A stretch of DNA of 44,802 bases from Lachnospiraceae bacterium (GTDB lineage Bacteria > Bacillota > Clostridia > Lachnospirales > Lachnospiraceae): NCBI GenBank assembly GCA_021200995.1, contig JAJQFS010000026.1:1-44802 (forward strand), written 5' to 3'. The translations under genes were made by a program, and so were the position numbers. This document shows positions 16,453 through 25,156 of the stretch, piece by piece. Each line of letters starts with the position of its first letter. Within the stretch, counting starts at the first letter, position 1. The notes beneath the pieces were generated by a model. That model was not told the origin of the DNA and did not search any database. It was given only the letters and a program-made list of their open reading frames with translations.

Positions 16453-18255
16453 CTATGACAGTCTCCGCTCTATTTCATTCACCAGAACATAGTGTGGTTC
16501 ATGGATATTCCTGTCAAAAAATACCCTGTTAAAATCCTCCACATAGGTTCTCAGGTTTGTATATTCTATCCTGGAAAACTGATCAGACATCACAAACGCC
16601 GTATAATATCCGGCCTGCTGAGCCACAAATGGTCTGAGCCTTTCAATGGCGTGAGAAATGGTTCCGTCTTCCGGCAAGGGTTCCTCAGGAAAATCGTCAT
16701 ACTCCCACCCACGATCGTAAAAAGCCTTTAACGCATCGTATCGGAACCAGAAAAAAGATCCATAAGGCGCAATGGCATCCTTACTTCTGGCAATCGGGAC
16801 TGTAATATTCATTTCTTTCGCCAGACTTTTTGTGATTTTATAGTTATCATTGGGTCCCCACGCATACCCGATGGTATGAGAATAATCCGCATGGTTTGGC
16901 TCCGGCGGACACAGAATGCCCAGCCTTGGATGATTTTCAAAGGTTTCAATGATATTGTATATATAATCCTCACTGTACAGGGTGTTTTCGAAACATTTAT
17001 AACTGAAGCTCTCTCCCATGGAGTCCCACCGCTGCACACTTTTTTTATCATGAGCAAAACATAGATACTCATAATTGGCGACAATATCCTTTACCCCCAC
17101 GAGCAGTGCTGAAACGTCGCGTCCCCTGTTTTCAATCAGCCGGATTTCCATATGACGACATTTCAGATCTTTAAATTTCTCTTTAATGGCTCTTTGGGTT
17201 TTCTCCGAATTTGTTGTGATGTAGATATCGCAGACATCCGGCATTTGTGACACATAGTGATATGTGTCATCCAGCAGATCCATATAGTAAATATGTATGA
17301 TCGGCGTAGTTTTCTTCTTTTTCAGAATCTCCCGCATTTCCTCCCTGTGAGACATTCGGGTAGCTAACGTGTAATTCAGATGCATGCATCGGAATAAATC
17401 ATAAAGGTTACACGTTCGCAGGAGATGATCCCAGATCAGGTTCATGTCATAGAGACGGTTTTCATCCAGATATTCATACAACTCCAGTGCTCCCTGCCCC
17501 ACTGTATTCTGGATAATGTCATTGTACCGGTCATAAAATACTTTTCTCTTAAAAAACGGACATCCATACTTTTCTATCAGCATTCCAGGATAATATATAG
17601 TGGGATTATCAACCAGATCATCGATGTCTTCCGTATGAAGATAAACATCCCAGGAAAATCCCATGTCCGCAAAATACTTCGTGAAGATCACCTCATGTCT
17701 GAGCACCGCGTCATCGTAGGTTTCTATCATGGGAAGATGCTCCCAGTAAAACTGAAACTCATAGGAGCACAGAATCCTTCTGCGAAAGACGGTAAACCAG
17801 GACTGTATGTGCTCCGGCAGATAACCGTAATCATTCGCCGTATGGAACGCCTGATCGCGAATCTCCTGATGGCGGGACATTCCCCAAAAATCCACATCCT
17901 TCCTGCCCATGGAAGCAAACACTTCCTCCAAAGGACGAACCGGGCCCATGACCGAATTATTCATTAACAGTACTTCATCATAGGCGCCCAGACCTTCCCA
18001 GCCCAGATACATCATTCCCGTCCTGTAAGCCCAGATATCCAATCCCTGATTCTCACGCTCCAGAACCGTCAGCCCTCTTTGGACCAGCCTGCCTTTCGAC
18101 TCCTCCTGCAGCTCTCCGTTCGACACAAAGACGATGCGCTCCGAGACTTTCTCAAGCGCCTCCAGCACCTGATATACATAGCCGTCCACATATCCATCCT
18201 GATCCCAGAACGCGTAGATCACACATCTTCTGAATTCTTCATTTTCCTCAAGCAT
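16453..18255 (-). CDS. RgpF-family rhamnan synthesis protein
   Basis: This 600-residue protein matches the rhamnan synthesis F family, glycosyltransferase-like proteins that complete or decorate rhamnose polymers. Two related halves are visible. In the first half see CVIYAFWDQDGYVDGYV, ENQGLDIWAYRTGM, LLMNNSVMGPV and DFWGMSRHQE. In the second half see IHIYYMDLLDDTYHYV, ENRGRDVSALLVG, CFAHDKKS and SFFWFRYDALKAFYDRG. The start ATG at 18255 follows GGAG by 9 bases. A GTG two codons upstream is less likely. It is the last gene of the rhamnan operon, about 20 bases after another RgpF-like gene. Confidence 0.88.
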   Translation of the reverse strand: MLEENEEFRRCVIYAFWDQDGYVDGYVYQVLEALEKVSERIVFVSNGELQEESKGRLVQRGLTVLERENQGLDIWAYRTGMMYLGWEGLGAYDEVLLMNNSVMGPVRPLEEVFASMGRKDVDFWGMSRHQEIRDQAFHTANDYGYLPEHIQSWFTVFRRRILCSYEFQFYWEHLPMIETYDDAVLRHEVIFTKYFADMGFSWDVYLHTEDIDDLVDNPTIYYPGMLIEKYGCPFFKRKVFYDRYNDIIQNTVGQGALELYEYLDENRLYDMNLIWDHLLRTCNLYDLFRCMHLNYTLATRMSHREEMREILKKKKTTPIIHIYYMDLLDDTYHYVSQMPDVCDIYITTNSEKTQRAIKEKFKDLKCRHMEIRLIENRGRDVSALLVGVKDIVANYEYLCFAHDKKSVQRWDSMGESFSYKCFENTLYSEDYIYNIIETFENHPRLGILCPPEPNHADYSHTIGYAWGPNDNYKITKSLAKEMNITVPIARSKDAIAPYGSFFWFRYDALKAFYDRGWEYDDFPEEPLPEDGTISHAIERLRPFVAQQAGYYTAFVMSDQFSRIEYTNLRTYVEDFNRVFFDRNIHEPHYVLVNEIERRLS

Positions 18256-18275
18256 CTTCACGTTCTCCGTCCGTT

Positions 18276-19829
18276 CTATTTTAAGATGATCCTGCCCTGC
18301 ACATGGATCGAATAGATATCCCCGCCATAGATATCCATGATCATGCTCGGGTCAAAGGTATCAAACGTCCACTCGCGCCGCCCTGTTTTTTTACCATTCG
18401 TCCTTTTTACTCCCACGGATTTATCATTAATCCTGAATTCATCGAGTCTCACACAGCATTTAAAATCTTCAATGGGATCATACCGGAACCCTTTAATATC
18501 CTTTAATTCACAACCGATATTCAGCACAAATTCCCCGTCTTCGTTGATGCATACTCCCCTGGCAAGCTTACACCTTTCGCTGTAGCCGTTTCCGTCATCC
18601 CAGAAAAAGGTTGCAAGATAAGGAGTCGCCTGGTGCGCATGCAGAACATCTATAAAAGCATTACTCAGGAAAAGCATATTCCCTGTAATCACGATTTCAC
18701 TAACATCATCCGCTTCGTACCTGTACTCATAAAAAGGGTCATCTGTCGAAAAAATCTGATAATCTCCGGCCCAATCTGTTCCATTATTGCTGACCCAGGT
18801 TACTTCATTTCCATCACATCGACAACCTGTAATTTTCATCGCAAGATTTGGCGTTTTCTCCAACGGATCATATCGAAATCCGCAGACAGGTCTCTGCACA
18901 TTGAGCAGAAATCGAATCTGAAAATCCCCATTATCGTTCACGAAAGTATAACCCTGAAATCGATTGGCCTCCGTATACCCGCTTCCAAAATTCACGAAAA
19001 GGCTTCCATACAGTACATCTGCGCTTTTATCATATGTTTTCTGAAATCTGGTCTGAAGCTCTCTTTCCTCATCAATCAGGGCAAAGACAGACTGCCTTTG
19101 CTCCGCCAGCTCCAGAACCGTCTTTTTGAAATCATATGGATGCTTATCTCTCACTACGTCCCAATAGAGTTCGTCAAAGAAGTCTTTATTGAGAAACGGA
19201 TACTTTCTCTCTTTCATCAGATACAAGTGCCTGTCAGGAACGCTCCATTTCTCCATCTCTTTTGTATATTCAATATACAGACCCTCCCTCATTCCGTCAT
19301 AAATGTTTTCCTGGGGAATGTCCTCCGGCACGGGCTTTCTGGCGATGCTGATTTTCTGAAAATTCCTGCGGTAATTGCTCAGAAGCCGATTCAGATACGA
19401 CACATAGCTTTCCCTGTCGACAAAACTCTTTCGAAGTACGGAAAAATGCTGCAGCATGACGTCAGTAGTTAATCTCCAGTAATCACACCTTTCTTCTTCC
19501 ATCCGGTCATAGATCTCCTCAAGAGGCCAGAAAGGACCAAAGAAACTGTCGTCCATCAGAGTCGCCTCATCAAATTCCAGCACACAATCCATGCCCAGAT
19601 ATTCCATCAGCGCATCCGCGTACAGAACAGGAATCTCATTTCTGTAATTCAGGCAATAAACATCCTTTGTAATCCCCTTGATTGTTCTGCGCCCCTGAGG
19701 CGTCAGAAACGCGTTGCATACCACGACCAGTCTGTCCGATACATCGTTCAACTGCCCAAGCAGATATGCCGTCGCCTTTCCGACCGCTCCGCTCTCATTG
19801 TCATACGCATATATTACCAGTCTTTTCAT
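18276..19829 (-). CDS. RgpF-like N-terminal half fused to two tandem beta-rich modules
   Basis: The 517-residue protein starts like RgpF (RLVIYAYDNESGAVGKATAYLL, LMDDSFFGPFWPLEEIY, CDYWRLT), up to about residue 190. From about 260 it has two similar modules of about 120 residues. Each starts GxGYxE, has an NDNGDFQIRF or NEDGEFVLNI strand, and contains GFRYDP[LI]E. They look like duplicated beta-sandwich, possibly glycan-binding, units. The second half of canonical RgpF is missing. The ATG overlaps the ATPase stop (ATGA). The role is probably in building or modifying the rhamnose glycan. The module function is unknown to me. Confidence 0.7.
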   Translation of the reverse strand: MKRLVIYAYDNESGAVGKATAYLLGQLNDVSDRLVVVCNAFLTPQGRRTIKGITKDVYCLNYRNEIPVLYADALMEYLGMDCVLEFDEATLMDDSFFGPFWPLEEIYDRMEEERCDYWRLTTDVMLQHFSVLRKSFVDRESYVSYLNRLLSNYRRNFQKISIARKPVPEDIPQENIYDGMREGLYIEYTKEMEKWSVPDRHLYLMKERKYPFLNKDFFDELYWDVVRDKHPYDFKKTVLELAEQRQSVFALIDEERELQTRFQKTYDKSADVLYGSLFVNFGSGYTEANRFQGYTFVNDNGDFQIRFLLNVQRPVCGFRYDPLEKTPNLAMKITGCRCDGNEVTWVSNNGTDWAGDYQIFSTDDPFYEYRYEADDVSEIVITGNMLFLSNAFIDVLHAHQATPYLATFFWDDGNGYSERCKLARGVCINEDGEFVLNIGCELKDIKGFRYDPIEDFKCCVRLDEFRINDKSVGVKRTNGKKTGRREWTFDTFDPSMIMDIYGGDIYSIHVQGRIILK

Positions 19830-20626
19830 TGCCTTTCTCCAACCTCAGTCTGAAGCATTCCTTTTTCAGCTTTCTCTCTTTCCTGTCTTAAGATATCCAT
19901 GTATCTCAGATATTCCTCATCCACCTGCTTAGCCGGGCCATCCATCCGGATCAAACCGTCCTGAAGCCAGATACTTCTCTCACAGATCTGCTCGATCTGA
20001 GCAAGAGAGTGGGACACGATCACAATCGTTGTGCCCTGTTTTTTGATTTCCATCAGTTTCTGAAAGCACTTGGCCTGAAAATTCACATCTCCCACCGCCA
20101 GAATCTCATCAATCAGCAGAATATCCGCGTCCACATTGATCGCTACAGAGAAAGCCAGTCTCATATACATTCCGGAGGAATATGTTCTCACCGGATTATC
20201 TATATGCTCCTCCAACTCCGAGAACCTGATCATTTCATGCAGGCGTCTGTCAATCTCCTTCCTTCCAAGGCCAAAAATAGATGCATTGATATAAATATTC
20301 TCACGTCCCGTCATATCAGGATGAAAACCTGCGCCCAGTTCCAGGAGGCTGGATATCCGTCCCCTGGCTTCAATGCTTCCGCTGTCCGGGTACATGATCC
20401 TGGTCAGCAGCTTAAGCGTTGTGCTTTTTCCGCACCCGTTTTGTCCGATCAGTCCAACCGTTTCTCCCCTTTTGACGTCAAAGCTGATTCCTTTCAGAAC
20501 CCGCCTTTCCTCGTATCTGTTTCTGGAACGAAACAGCACTTTCTCTTTCAGAAGCTTCCCTTTATCCGGATAAATTTTAAATTTCTTTTCTACGTTCCTG
20601 ACCTCAATCGCATTATCCTGCCGCAT
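19826..20626 (-). CDS. Polysaccharide ABC exporter, ATP-binding subunit (RgpD/Wzt type)
   Basis: This is the ATPase of a two-component exporter for lipid-linked wall polysaccharide. The 266-residue protein has Walker A GQNGCGKST, the family hallmark SSLLELGAGFHPDMTGREN, signature TYSSGMYMRLAFS, Walker B ADILLIDEILAVGD, and H-loop VSHS. No long C-terminal carbohydrate-binding domain is present, so it is the RgpD/TagH-like short form. The ATG at 20626 follows GAGGAG, 2 bases after the permease stop. A longer open frame to 20866 runs inside the permease gene and is rejected. Confidence 0.93.
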   Translation of the reverse strand: MRQDNAIEVRNVEKKFKIYPDKGKLLKEKVLFRSRNRYEERRVLKGISFDVKRGETVGLIGQNGCGKSTTLKLLTRIMYPDSGSIEARGRISSLLELGAGFHPDMTGRENIYINASIFGLGRKEIDRRLHEMIRFSELEEHIDNPVRTYSSGMYMRLAFSVAINVDADILLIDEILAVGDVNFQAKCFQKLMEIKKQGTTIVIVSHSLAQIEQICERSIWLQDGLIRMDGPAKQVDEEYLRYMDILRQEREKAEKGMLQTEVGERQ

Positions 20627-20628
20627 AC

Positions 20629-21405
20629 TTATAACTCCTCTGCGAAGCCCCGCTGTAATCTTGAAAAGGTGATTTCTCCAATGATGAGAATCGCGATTCC
20701 AAGTATGACGGCATTCGCCAACGTGCCCATCTTTGGCGCCCTGCCGTAATAAAGAATATCTCTGTAAGCTATGATGACGGGTGTCATAGGATTCAGGTAA
20801 AAAAACCTGACATATTCTTTCGGAATCATCTCCACAGAATATACCACCGGCGTCATATACATCCATGCCATCGACAAAATACTCAGAATTTGCTGCATAT
20901 CTCTCAGATATACGGTCAGGCCGGATACAAGAAGCGTAATTCCAAGGGACAGCACATATTCAATCAGCATAATCACCGGCAAATATAACAGCGCTGTCAG
21001 TTCAATCGTGATTCCACTGAAAAAAACGACAACAAATATGACGATAAAACTCAATAGCATATTAACAAACTGGCTGGTTGTATACGCGATCGGCAGAACC
21101 TCTCTTGGAAAATAAATTTTTTTCACCATATCCTGCTGCCCGAGAATGACAGTCGTGCCTCCGCTGAGACAGGTGCTGAAAAAAATCCAGGGAACCAGCG
21201 CCACAAACAGGAAGAGATAAAATTTCTCAATTCCCGTTCTCAAAATGGTCGAAAAAACAATTGTGTATACACACAACTGAAGCAAAGGATTTAAAAGCAT
21301 CCACAAAAAGCCCAATACTGAACCTTTGTATCTGCTTTTCAGATCTCTTTGGACAAGGCTTACTATCATCTCCCGATAATTCCACAATTCCCTGATCAGT
21401 TTCAT
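20629..21405 (-). CDS. Polysaccharide ABC exporter, permease subunit (RgpC/Wzm type)
   Basis: This 258-residue ABC-2-type membrane protein has about six hydrophobic segments. Family features include LVQRDLKSRYKGSVLGFLWMLLNPLLQ near the N-terminus and the terminal LNPMTPVIIAYRDILYYG. With the ATPase directly downstream it should flip undecaprenyl-linked rhamnan across the membrane. It follows the broken GT2-GT4 gene by 8 bases. Confidence 0.93.
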   Translation of the reverse strand: MKLIRELWNYREMIVSLVQRDLKSRYKGSVLGFLWMLLNPLLQLCVYTIVFSTILRTGIEKFYLFLFVALVPWIFFSTCLSGGTTVILGQQDMVKKIYFPREVLPIAYTTSQFVNMLLSFIVIFVVVFFSGITIELTALLYLPVIMLIEYVLSLGITLLVSGLTVYLRDMQQILSILSMAWMYMTPVVYSVEMIPKEYVRFFYLNPMTPVIIAYRDILYYGRAPKMGTLANAVILGIAILIIGEITFSRLQRGFAEEL

Positions 21406-21413
21406 GAAACATT

Positions 21414-21773
21414 CTACCTGCCTTTTTTGTAAAACTTATAGAAAATTGCCTTCATGTGCGTTTTCCCGGGAACAGGCAGCGATTTCAGCTTATTCAGCAA
21501 TTTATACGACCCCGAATGATACAGAATGCTCAGTTCCCTCTCAGCTTTATTTAACCGTTCCAGAATGTCCTCTGAAACATCTGTTCCCGCAATTCCGTTT
21601 CCATTTGCCAGCACATAGGCGCGATAAACCGCCTCCGCATCATATGCCCCTGCAGGCGATTTTCTGTCCATAAAATGCTCCCTGTAAAGAACGTCATAAC
21701 ATTCCGTCATTTCCTTCGTTGTGCGGATTTTCAGCTTCTGCACGCGCTCCGCACATCGCCGGTATTCCTCCGG
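21414..21773 (-). pseudogene. C-terminal remainder of the GT2-GT4 protein, cut off by an in-frame TGA
   Basis: The frame of the upstream glycosyltransferase stays open after its TGA (21774-21776) for about 119 more codons. It reads PEEYRRCAERVQKLKIRTTKEM and continues to SGSYKLLNKLKSLPVPGK. That is how such glycosyltransferases normally end: a 'LKE-x-PEEY' helix, then a basic tail. I therefore read it as the natural C-terminus, separated by a nonsense codon. A GTG at 21743 could start a 109-residue fragment, but the only GGAG is 3 bases before it, too close to be a good ribosome site. Confidence 0.7.
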
Positions 21774-23711
21774 TCATTCTTTCAGCTCATTGATCTTTTG
21801 AAGCACAGATTCCACATTGTGAACGTCTTCAATCACCCATCCGCATTCCATTTCCCTGACTCTCTCGCCAAGCGCTCCTATATCTGAAACAAGTACAGGT
21901 ACACTACAGGCAACCGCCTCTGATAATGTATAGCAATATGTCTCCGGACAAACGGATAAAATGCAGATCAGATCAATTTTGTTTTGCTTAAGCAGTTCCG
22001 GAAGCCGCTCACGGGAATAAACCCCTGTTTTATGCAGATTCTTTTTTTCCAGGTACAGAAGCTCCCGGTCACCGATTCCACCAAATACATACCACTCGAT
22101 GTCTGCGTCAGATTTTTTGAGAAGATTACAGATAATCTGGCTTCCCTTCTCTTCATTCATCCCGCCAACAAAAGCGATGTGAAATGTTTTCCCACTGCCG
22201 GTCTTTTGTCTGTTTTCAGATTTTTTCAAATCTGTACCATGACCGATCACCTGCACTTTTCCCCTGATCTCGGGATAAACATCCGATATCACCCTTCCTG
22301 TATGTGCGGAAGGAACAACAATCCTGTCAGAAATTCTGAGCGCTTCCAGATTTCTCTTCCGCCAGATATTCTGATAGTTTACCGTAGATGCATATTGAAA
22401 TTTATTGCTCAGACATTCTCCGCAATGTTCACCAGATTTTGCTCTTTTATCACAGGCATTTCCCTGATCGTCCAATAATACCCCCGACGGACATACCATA
22501 TAATAGTCATGAATGGTTGTAATTACCGGTATTCCCAGCGTCCTTGCGGCCTCATAAATCTCCAGGGACATGCCAAGAACATGATGCACATGTACCATAT
22601 CAATAGAAAAGGCGGTTAAAATGGTATCATAAATTTCCCGCAGCTTCCGGCTGTGAAATACCGGAAAATCAGGCCTGTCCCCTGCATAAAACTTCAGTTT
22701 GACTGTCTCATCCTCCGTATAACCGGTACAGCGGATATCATTCCGGTCTCTGGCCACAACAAAAATATTGTAACGATCCTTCAGCCCCATGGTCAGATCC
22801 TTCACATGAAGCTGAACGCCGCCCACATGATCCTCTGCATCCTCCATAAAATCGGATTGTGCCAGGTACAGAATATTCTTTCTCCCATTATGGAAGGGAA
22901 TATGAATTTTGAGCGTATCCTGGGCGAAGCTGTTGGGATTATCCCGTACGTACTCCCTGTTTCTTTGCATTTGCAGAGGATAACGCTGATTCAGAATGGC
23001 CTCGTGAACCTCCATATATTTTTGTTTGTCCTTTAAGGCAAAGGACCGGGATCCCTTGTGATAGACATAAGTATCATCGCACATGACATGATAATATCCC
23101 GCCTGTTCGGCCCGACAGCAGAAGTCATTTTCTTCTCCGTATCCCCGTTCAAAAGTCTCTGAATCAAAATTGCCGATCAGTTGAAGCACTTCACGCTTCA
23201 CATACATGCAAAAACCAACTGTCACTGTAATCCGTGGGTATCGTCTTAAGCTGCTTCGACCCACAAGATCAGCAAATTCATCCAGAGTAAACCCCTCCGG
23301 GATCCTGTTTTCCTCACAAAAAACAGGCACCGAGCACAGAGTCGCGTTATTGGATAAAGGTGTTACCGTCGCGATTGCAGGGTCACTGTAAGCACACCTG
23401 ATCAGTTTTTCCAGCCAGTTTTTTGTCAGTATTGTGTCTGTATTCAACAATACCACATCCCGATCGCACGACTGTTGAATCCCAAGGTTTACACTCCTGG
23501 GGAATCCCCTGTTTTCCTCATTTTGTATCACGGTAAAACCCAGATCCGCAAACTGACCAAGGTAAGGCGTTACTCTCTGATCCGTACTGCAGTCGTTAAT
23601 TAAAATCACTCTGTTTTTCTCCAGATCAGTGGTTTTCTGCAGGCTGTTTATGCAAATCTGTAAATCCTCAAACGCGTTATATATGGGAATAATAATATCC
23701 ACGCCGTTCAT
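21774..23711 (-). CDS. Two-domain glycosyltransferase (GT2 + GT4), prematurely terminated
   Basis: The 645-residue open part has an N-terminal GT2 domain (VDIIIPIYNAFEDLQICINSL, LINDCSTDQR, VVLLNTDT as the DxD-type motif, CMYVKREVLQLIGNFDSETFERGYGEENDFC). A GT4 domain follows from about residue 275 (HVHHVLGMS, TTIHDYYMVCPSG, HIAFVGGMNEEKGSQ, ETYCYTLSEAVACSVPVLVSDIGA). Both domains keep their catalytic motifs, so the truncated product may still work. It ends VLQKINELKE-TGA, with the same frame continuing downstream. It follows the GT4 gene by 4 bases. Probable job: adding sugars to the rhamnan backbone or side chains. Confidence 0.85.
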   Translation of the reverse strand: MNGVDIIIPIYNAFEDLQICINSLQKTTDLEKNRVILINDCSTDQRVTPYLGQFADLGFTVIQNEENRGFPRSVNLGIQQSCDRDVVLLNTDTILTKNWLEKLIRCAYSDPAIATVTPLSNNATLCSVPVFCEENRIPEGFTLDEFADLVGRSSLRRYPRITVTVGFCMYVKREVLQLIGNFDSETFERGYGEENDFCCRAEQAGYYHVMCDDTYVYHKGSRSFALKDKQKYMEVHEAILNQRYPLQMQRNREYVRDNPNSFAQDTLKIHIPFHNGRKNILYLAQSDFMEDAEDHVGGVQLHVKDLTMGLKDRYNIFVVARDRNDIRCTGYTEDETVKLKFYAGDRPDFPVFHSRKLREIYDTILTAFSIDMVHVHHVLGMSLEIYEAARTLGIPVITTIHDYYMVCPSGVLLDDQGNACDKRAKSGEHCGECLSNKFQYASTVNYQNIWRKRNLEALRISDRIVVPSAHTGRVISDVYPEIRGKVQVIGHGTDLKKSENRQKTGSGKTFHIAFVGGMNEEKGSQIICNLLKKSDADIEWYVFGGIGDRELLYLEKKNLHKTGVYSRERLPELLKQNKIDLICILSVCPETYCYTLSEAVACSVPVLVSDIGALGERVREMECGWVIEDVHNVESVLQKINELKE

Positions 23712-23715
23712 TATT

Positions 23716-25086
23716 TCATTTTTCCTCTGCCTGTTCCTGTCGGCCGGTATCTCCGTTATAGCATTGCCGCATCAGCTGATCGTTCATGACCTCTATGGTC
23801 AGAACCTGATATTTCTCCAGAATCGCTCTGTTCATCTGACTTAATCTGTCTGCTGGCAAACTGATAATCGCTTCTGCAAGCTTTCGGGAATTCATATCAT
23901 CTACCACGATACCGCAGTCTTTCGGTATGATATCCTTCGCGCCAACGGTACCGGAGACAATCACCGGTACACCATAACTTAAAGCTTCCGGCACAGGATA
24001 TCCAAAGGTATCAATTAAGACGCTCGAAACCACCAGCACATCCGTATTCTCCATGATTTTCCCTAATTGATCATAGCTGTAGCCGTCATGTGATCTCATA
24101 TAAGGCGCCGGCGCTGCGACATGAAAAAATATATTCAATTCAAAGTTTTTGTTTTTCTGCCAAACCTCATCCAGCGCGTCTTTCAGAAGATAAAAGCCCT
24201 TGCCGCATCCCTGCGGCCCCAGATAAGAAAGACGCTTATAATCAGAAAACTTTTTTTCTCTTCTGTGGTCCTCTATATTCTCATGCGTGACAGGAAACAA
24301 TACACTCTTTGCAGGAACAAAAAATCTCTCATAAACGTTTCTGGTTAAAGAGCTGTTGTAATGAACGACGTCAGCCAGAGAAAGCATCTCTCTATAATAT
24401 AAACGAAGCCTCATATACTCTTCCACTGAAGAGACATAATCTCCCTCACTGCAAATTTTATGTTCAGAATCTGAATTCAGAAAATGATCTCTGTGCCGCT
24501 TTCTCAGAATCTTCATAAAACGGTTATCCTTGATTTCTCTGTAAAGAGGACTCTGTAACAGGGAAAGTTTTCGCAAAGACAAAGCGGTTGCATTGCACTC
24601 TTTGCAGTACGTACAGTTTAACGCTTCATCACAGATCTGATTTTTTCTGAATAATGTTACCTTCGGGCACAGCGCAAAAAAATCATGCGATGTAAACACC
24701 ATCCGTATTCCAAGCTCATGCGCTGCTCTCAGGAATTCAACATGCAGTCCCATAAAGGTATGTATATGGATTACGTCAGGACAAAATTCTTCCAGAAACA
24801 CAAAATATGATTTGGGGTCTACGGGTAAGGTGAACGCATTTATATCGGCAATTCCTTCATCATATGGTACCGGCAGTGGGTTGATAATCTCATAGCTGGC
24901 AATGCCATAAACAGAGTTTTTCCTTTTTATCATGAGCGTTTTACGGAAACTTTTCATCTGCCCCGGCCACAAAAGAGCGACTTCATTGCCTTTTCTCACC
25001 TGTTCCGTCATAACATCCATGCAAAATTTAGTCATTCCACCTGTTCTGTAAGGCGGAAACCCAAGCGAATAGTGCAAAATTTTCAT
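23716..25086 (-). CDS. GT4-family glycosyltransferase of the rhamnan locus
   Basis: This 456-residue protein has a GT-B fold of the GT4 type. The N-terminal half has HYSLGFPPYRTGGMTKF and IHIHTFMGLHVEFLRAAHELG. A Cys-rich insert (CPKVTLFRKNQICDEALNCTYCKEC) follows, and the C-terminal half has YLGPQGCGKGFYLL and DTFGYPVPEALSYGVPVIVSGTVGA, where the second glutamate is the usual nucleotide-sugar contact. I prefer the ATG at 25086 (MKILHYSLG). A GTG at 25167 would overlap the preceding gene. It is likely RgpB-like in position, but its sugar is not predictable. Confidence 0.85.
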   Translation of the reverse strand: MKILHYSLGFPPYRTGGMTKFCMDVMTEQVRKGNEVALLWPGQMKSFRKTLMIKRKNSVYGIASYEIINPLPVPYDEGIADINAFTLPVDPKSYFVFLEEFCPDVIHIHTFMGLHVEFLRAAHELGIRMVFTSHDFFALCPKVTLFRKNQICDEALNCTYCKECNATALSLRKLSLLQSPLYREIKDNRFMKILRKRHRDHFLNSDSEHKICSEGDYVSSVEEYMRLRLYYREMLSLADVVHYNSSLTRNVYERFFVPAKSVLFPVTHENIEDHRREKKFSDYKRLSYLGPQGCGKGFYLLKDALDEVWQKNKNFELNIFFHVAAPAPYMRSHDGYSYDQLGKIMENTDVLVVSSVLIDTFGYPVPEALSYGVPVIVSGTVGAKDIIPKDCGIVVDDMNSRKLAEAIISLPADRLSQMNRAILEKYQVLTIEVMNDQLMRQCYNGDTGRQEQAEEK

Positions 25087-25156
25087 ATATACAATTACGC
25101 TCCACCCGTCACTTTTTCGTGAATCCATGATTTTCTCAGGTTTTATACAAAAAGCT

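Noticed and set aside
20627-20866. 80-residue N-terminal extension of the exporter ATPase
   Set aside because: It lies inside the permease gene in another frame. The ATG at 20626 has a strong ribosome site and a normal family start.
21774-21776. TGA as a selenocysteine codon
   Set aside because: The position is in a C-terminal helix outside the active sites, and no convincing selenocysteine-type hairpin was noticed immediately downstream.
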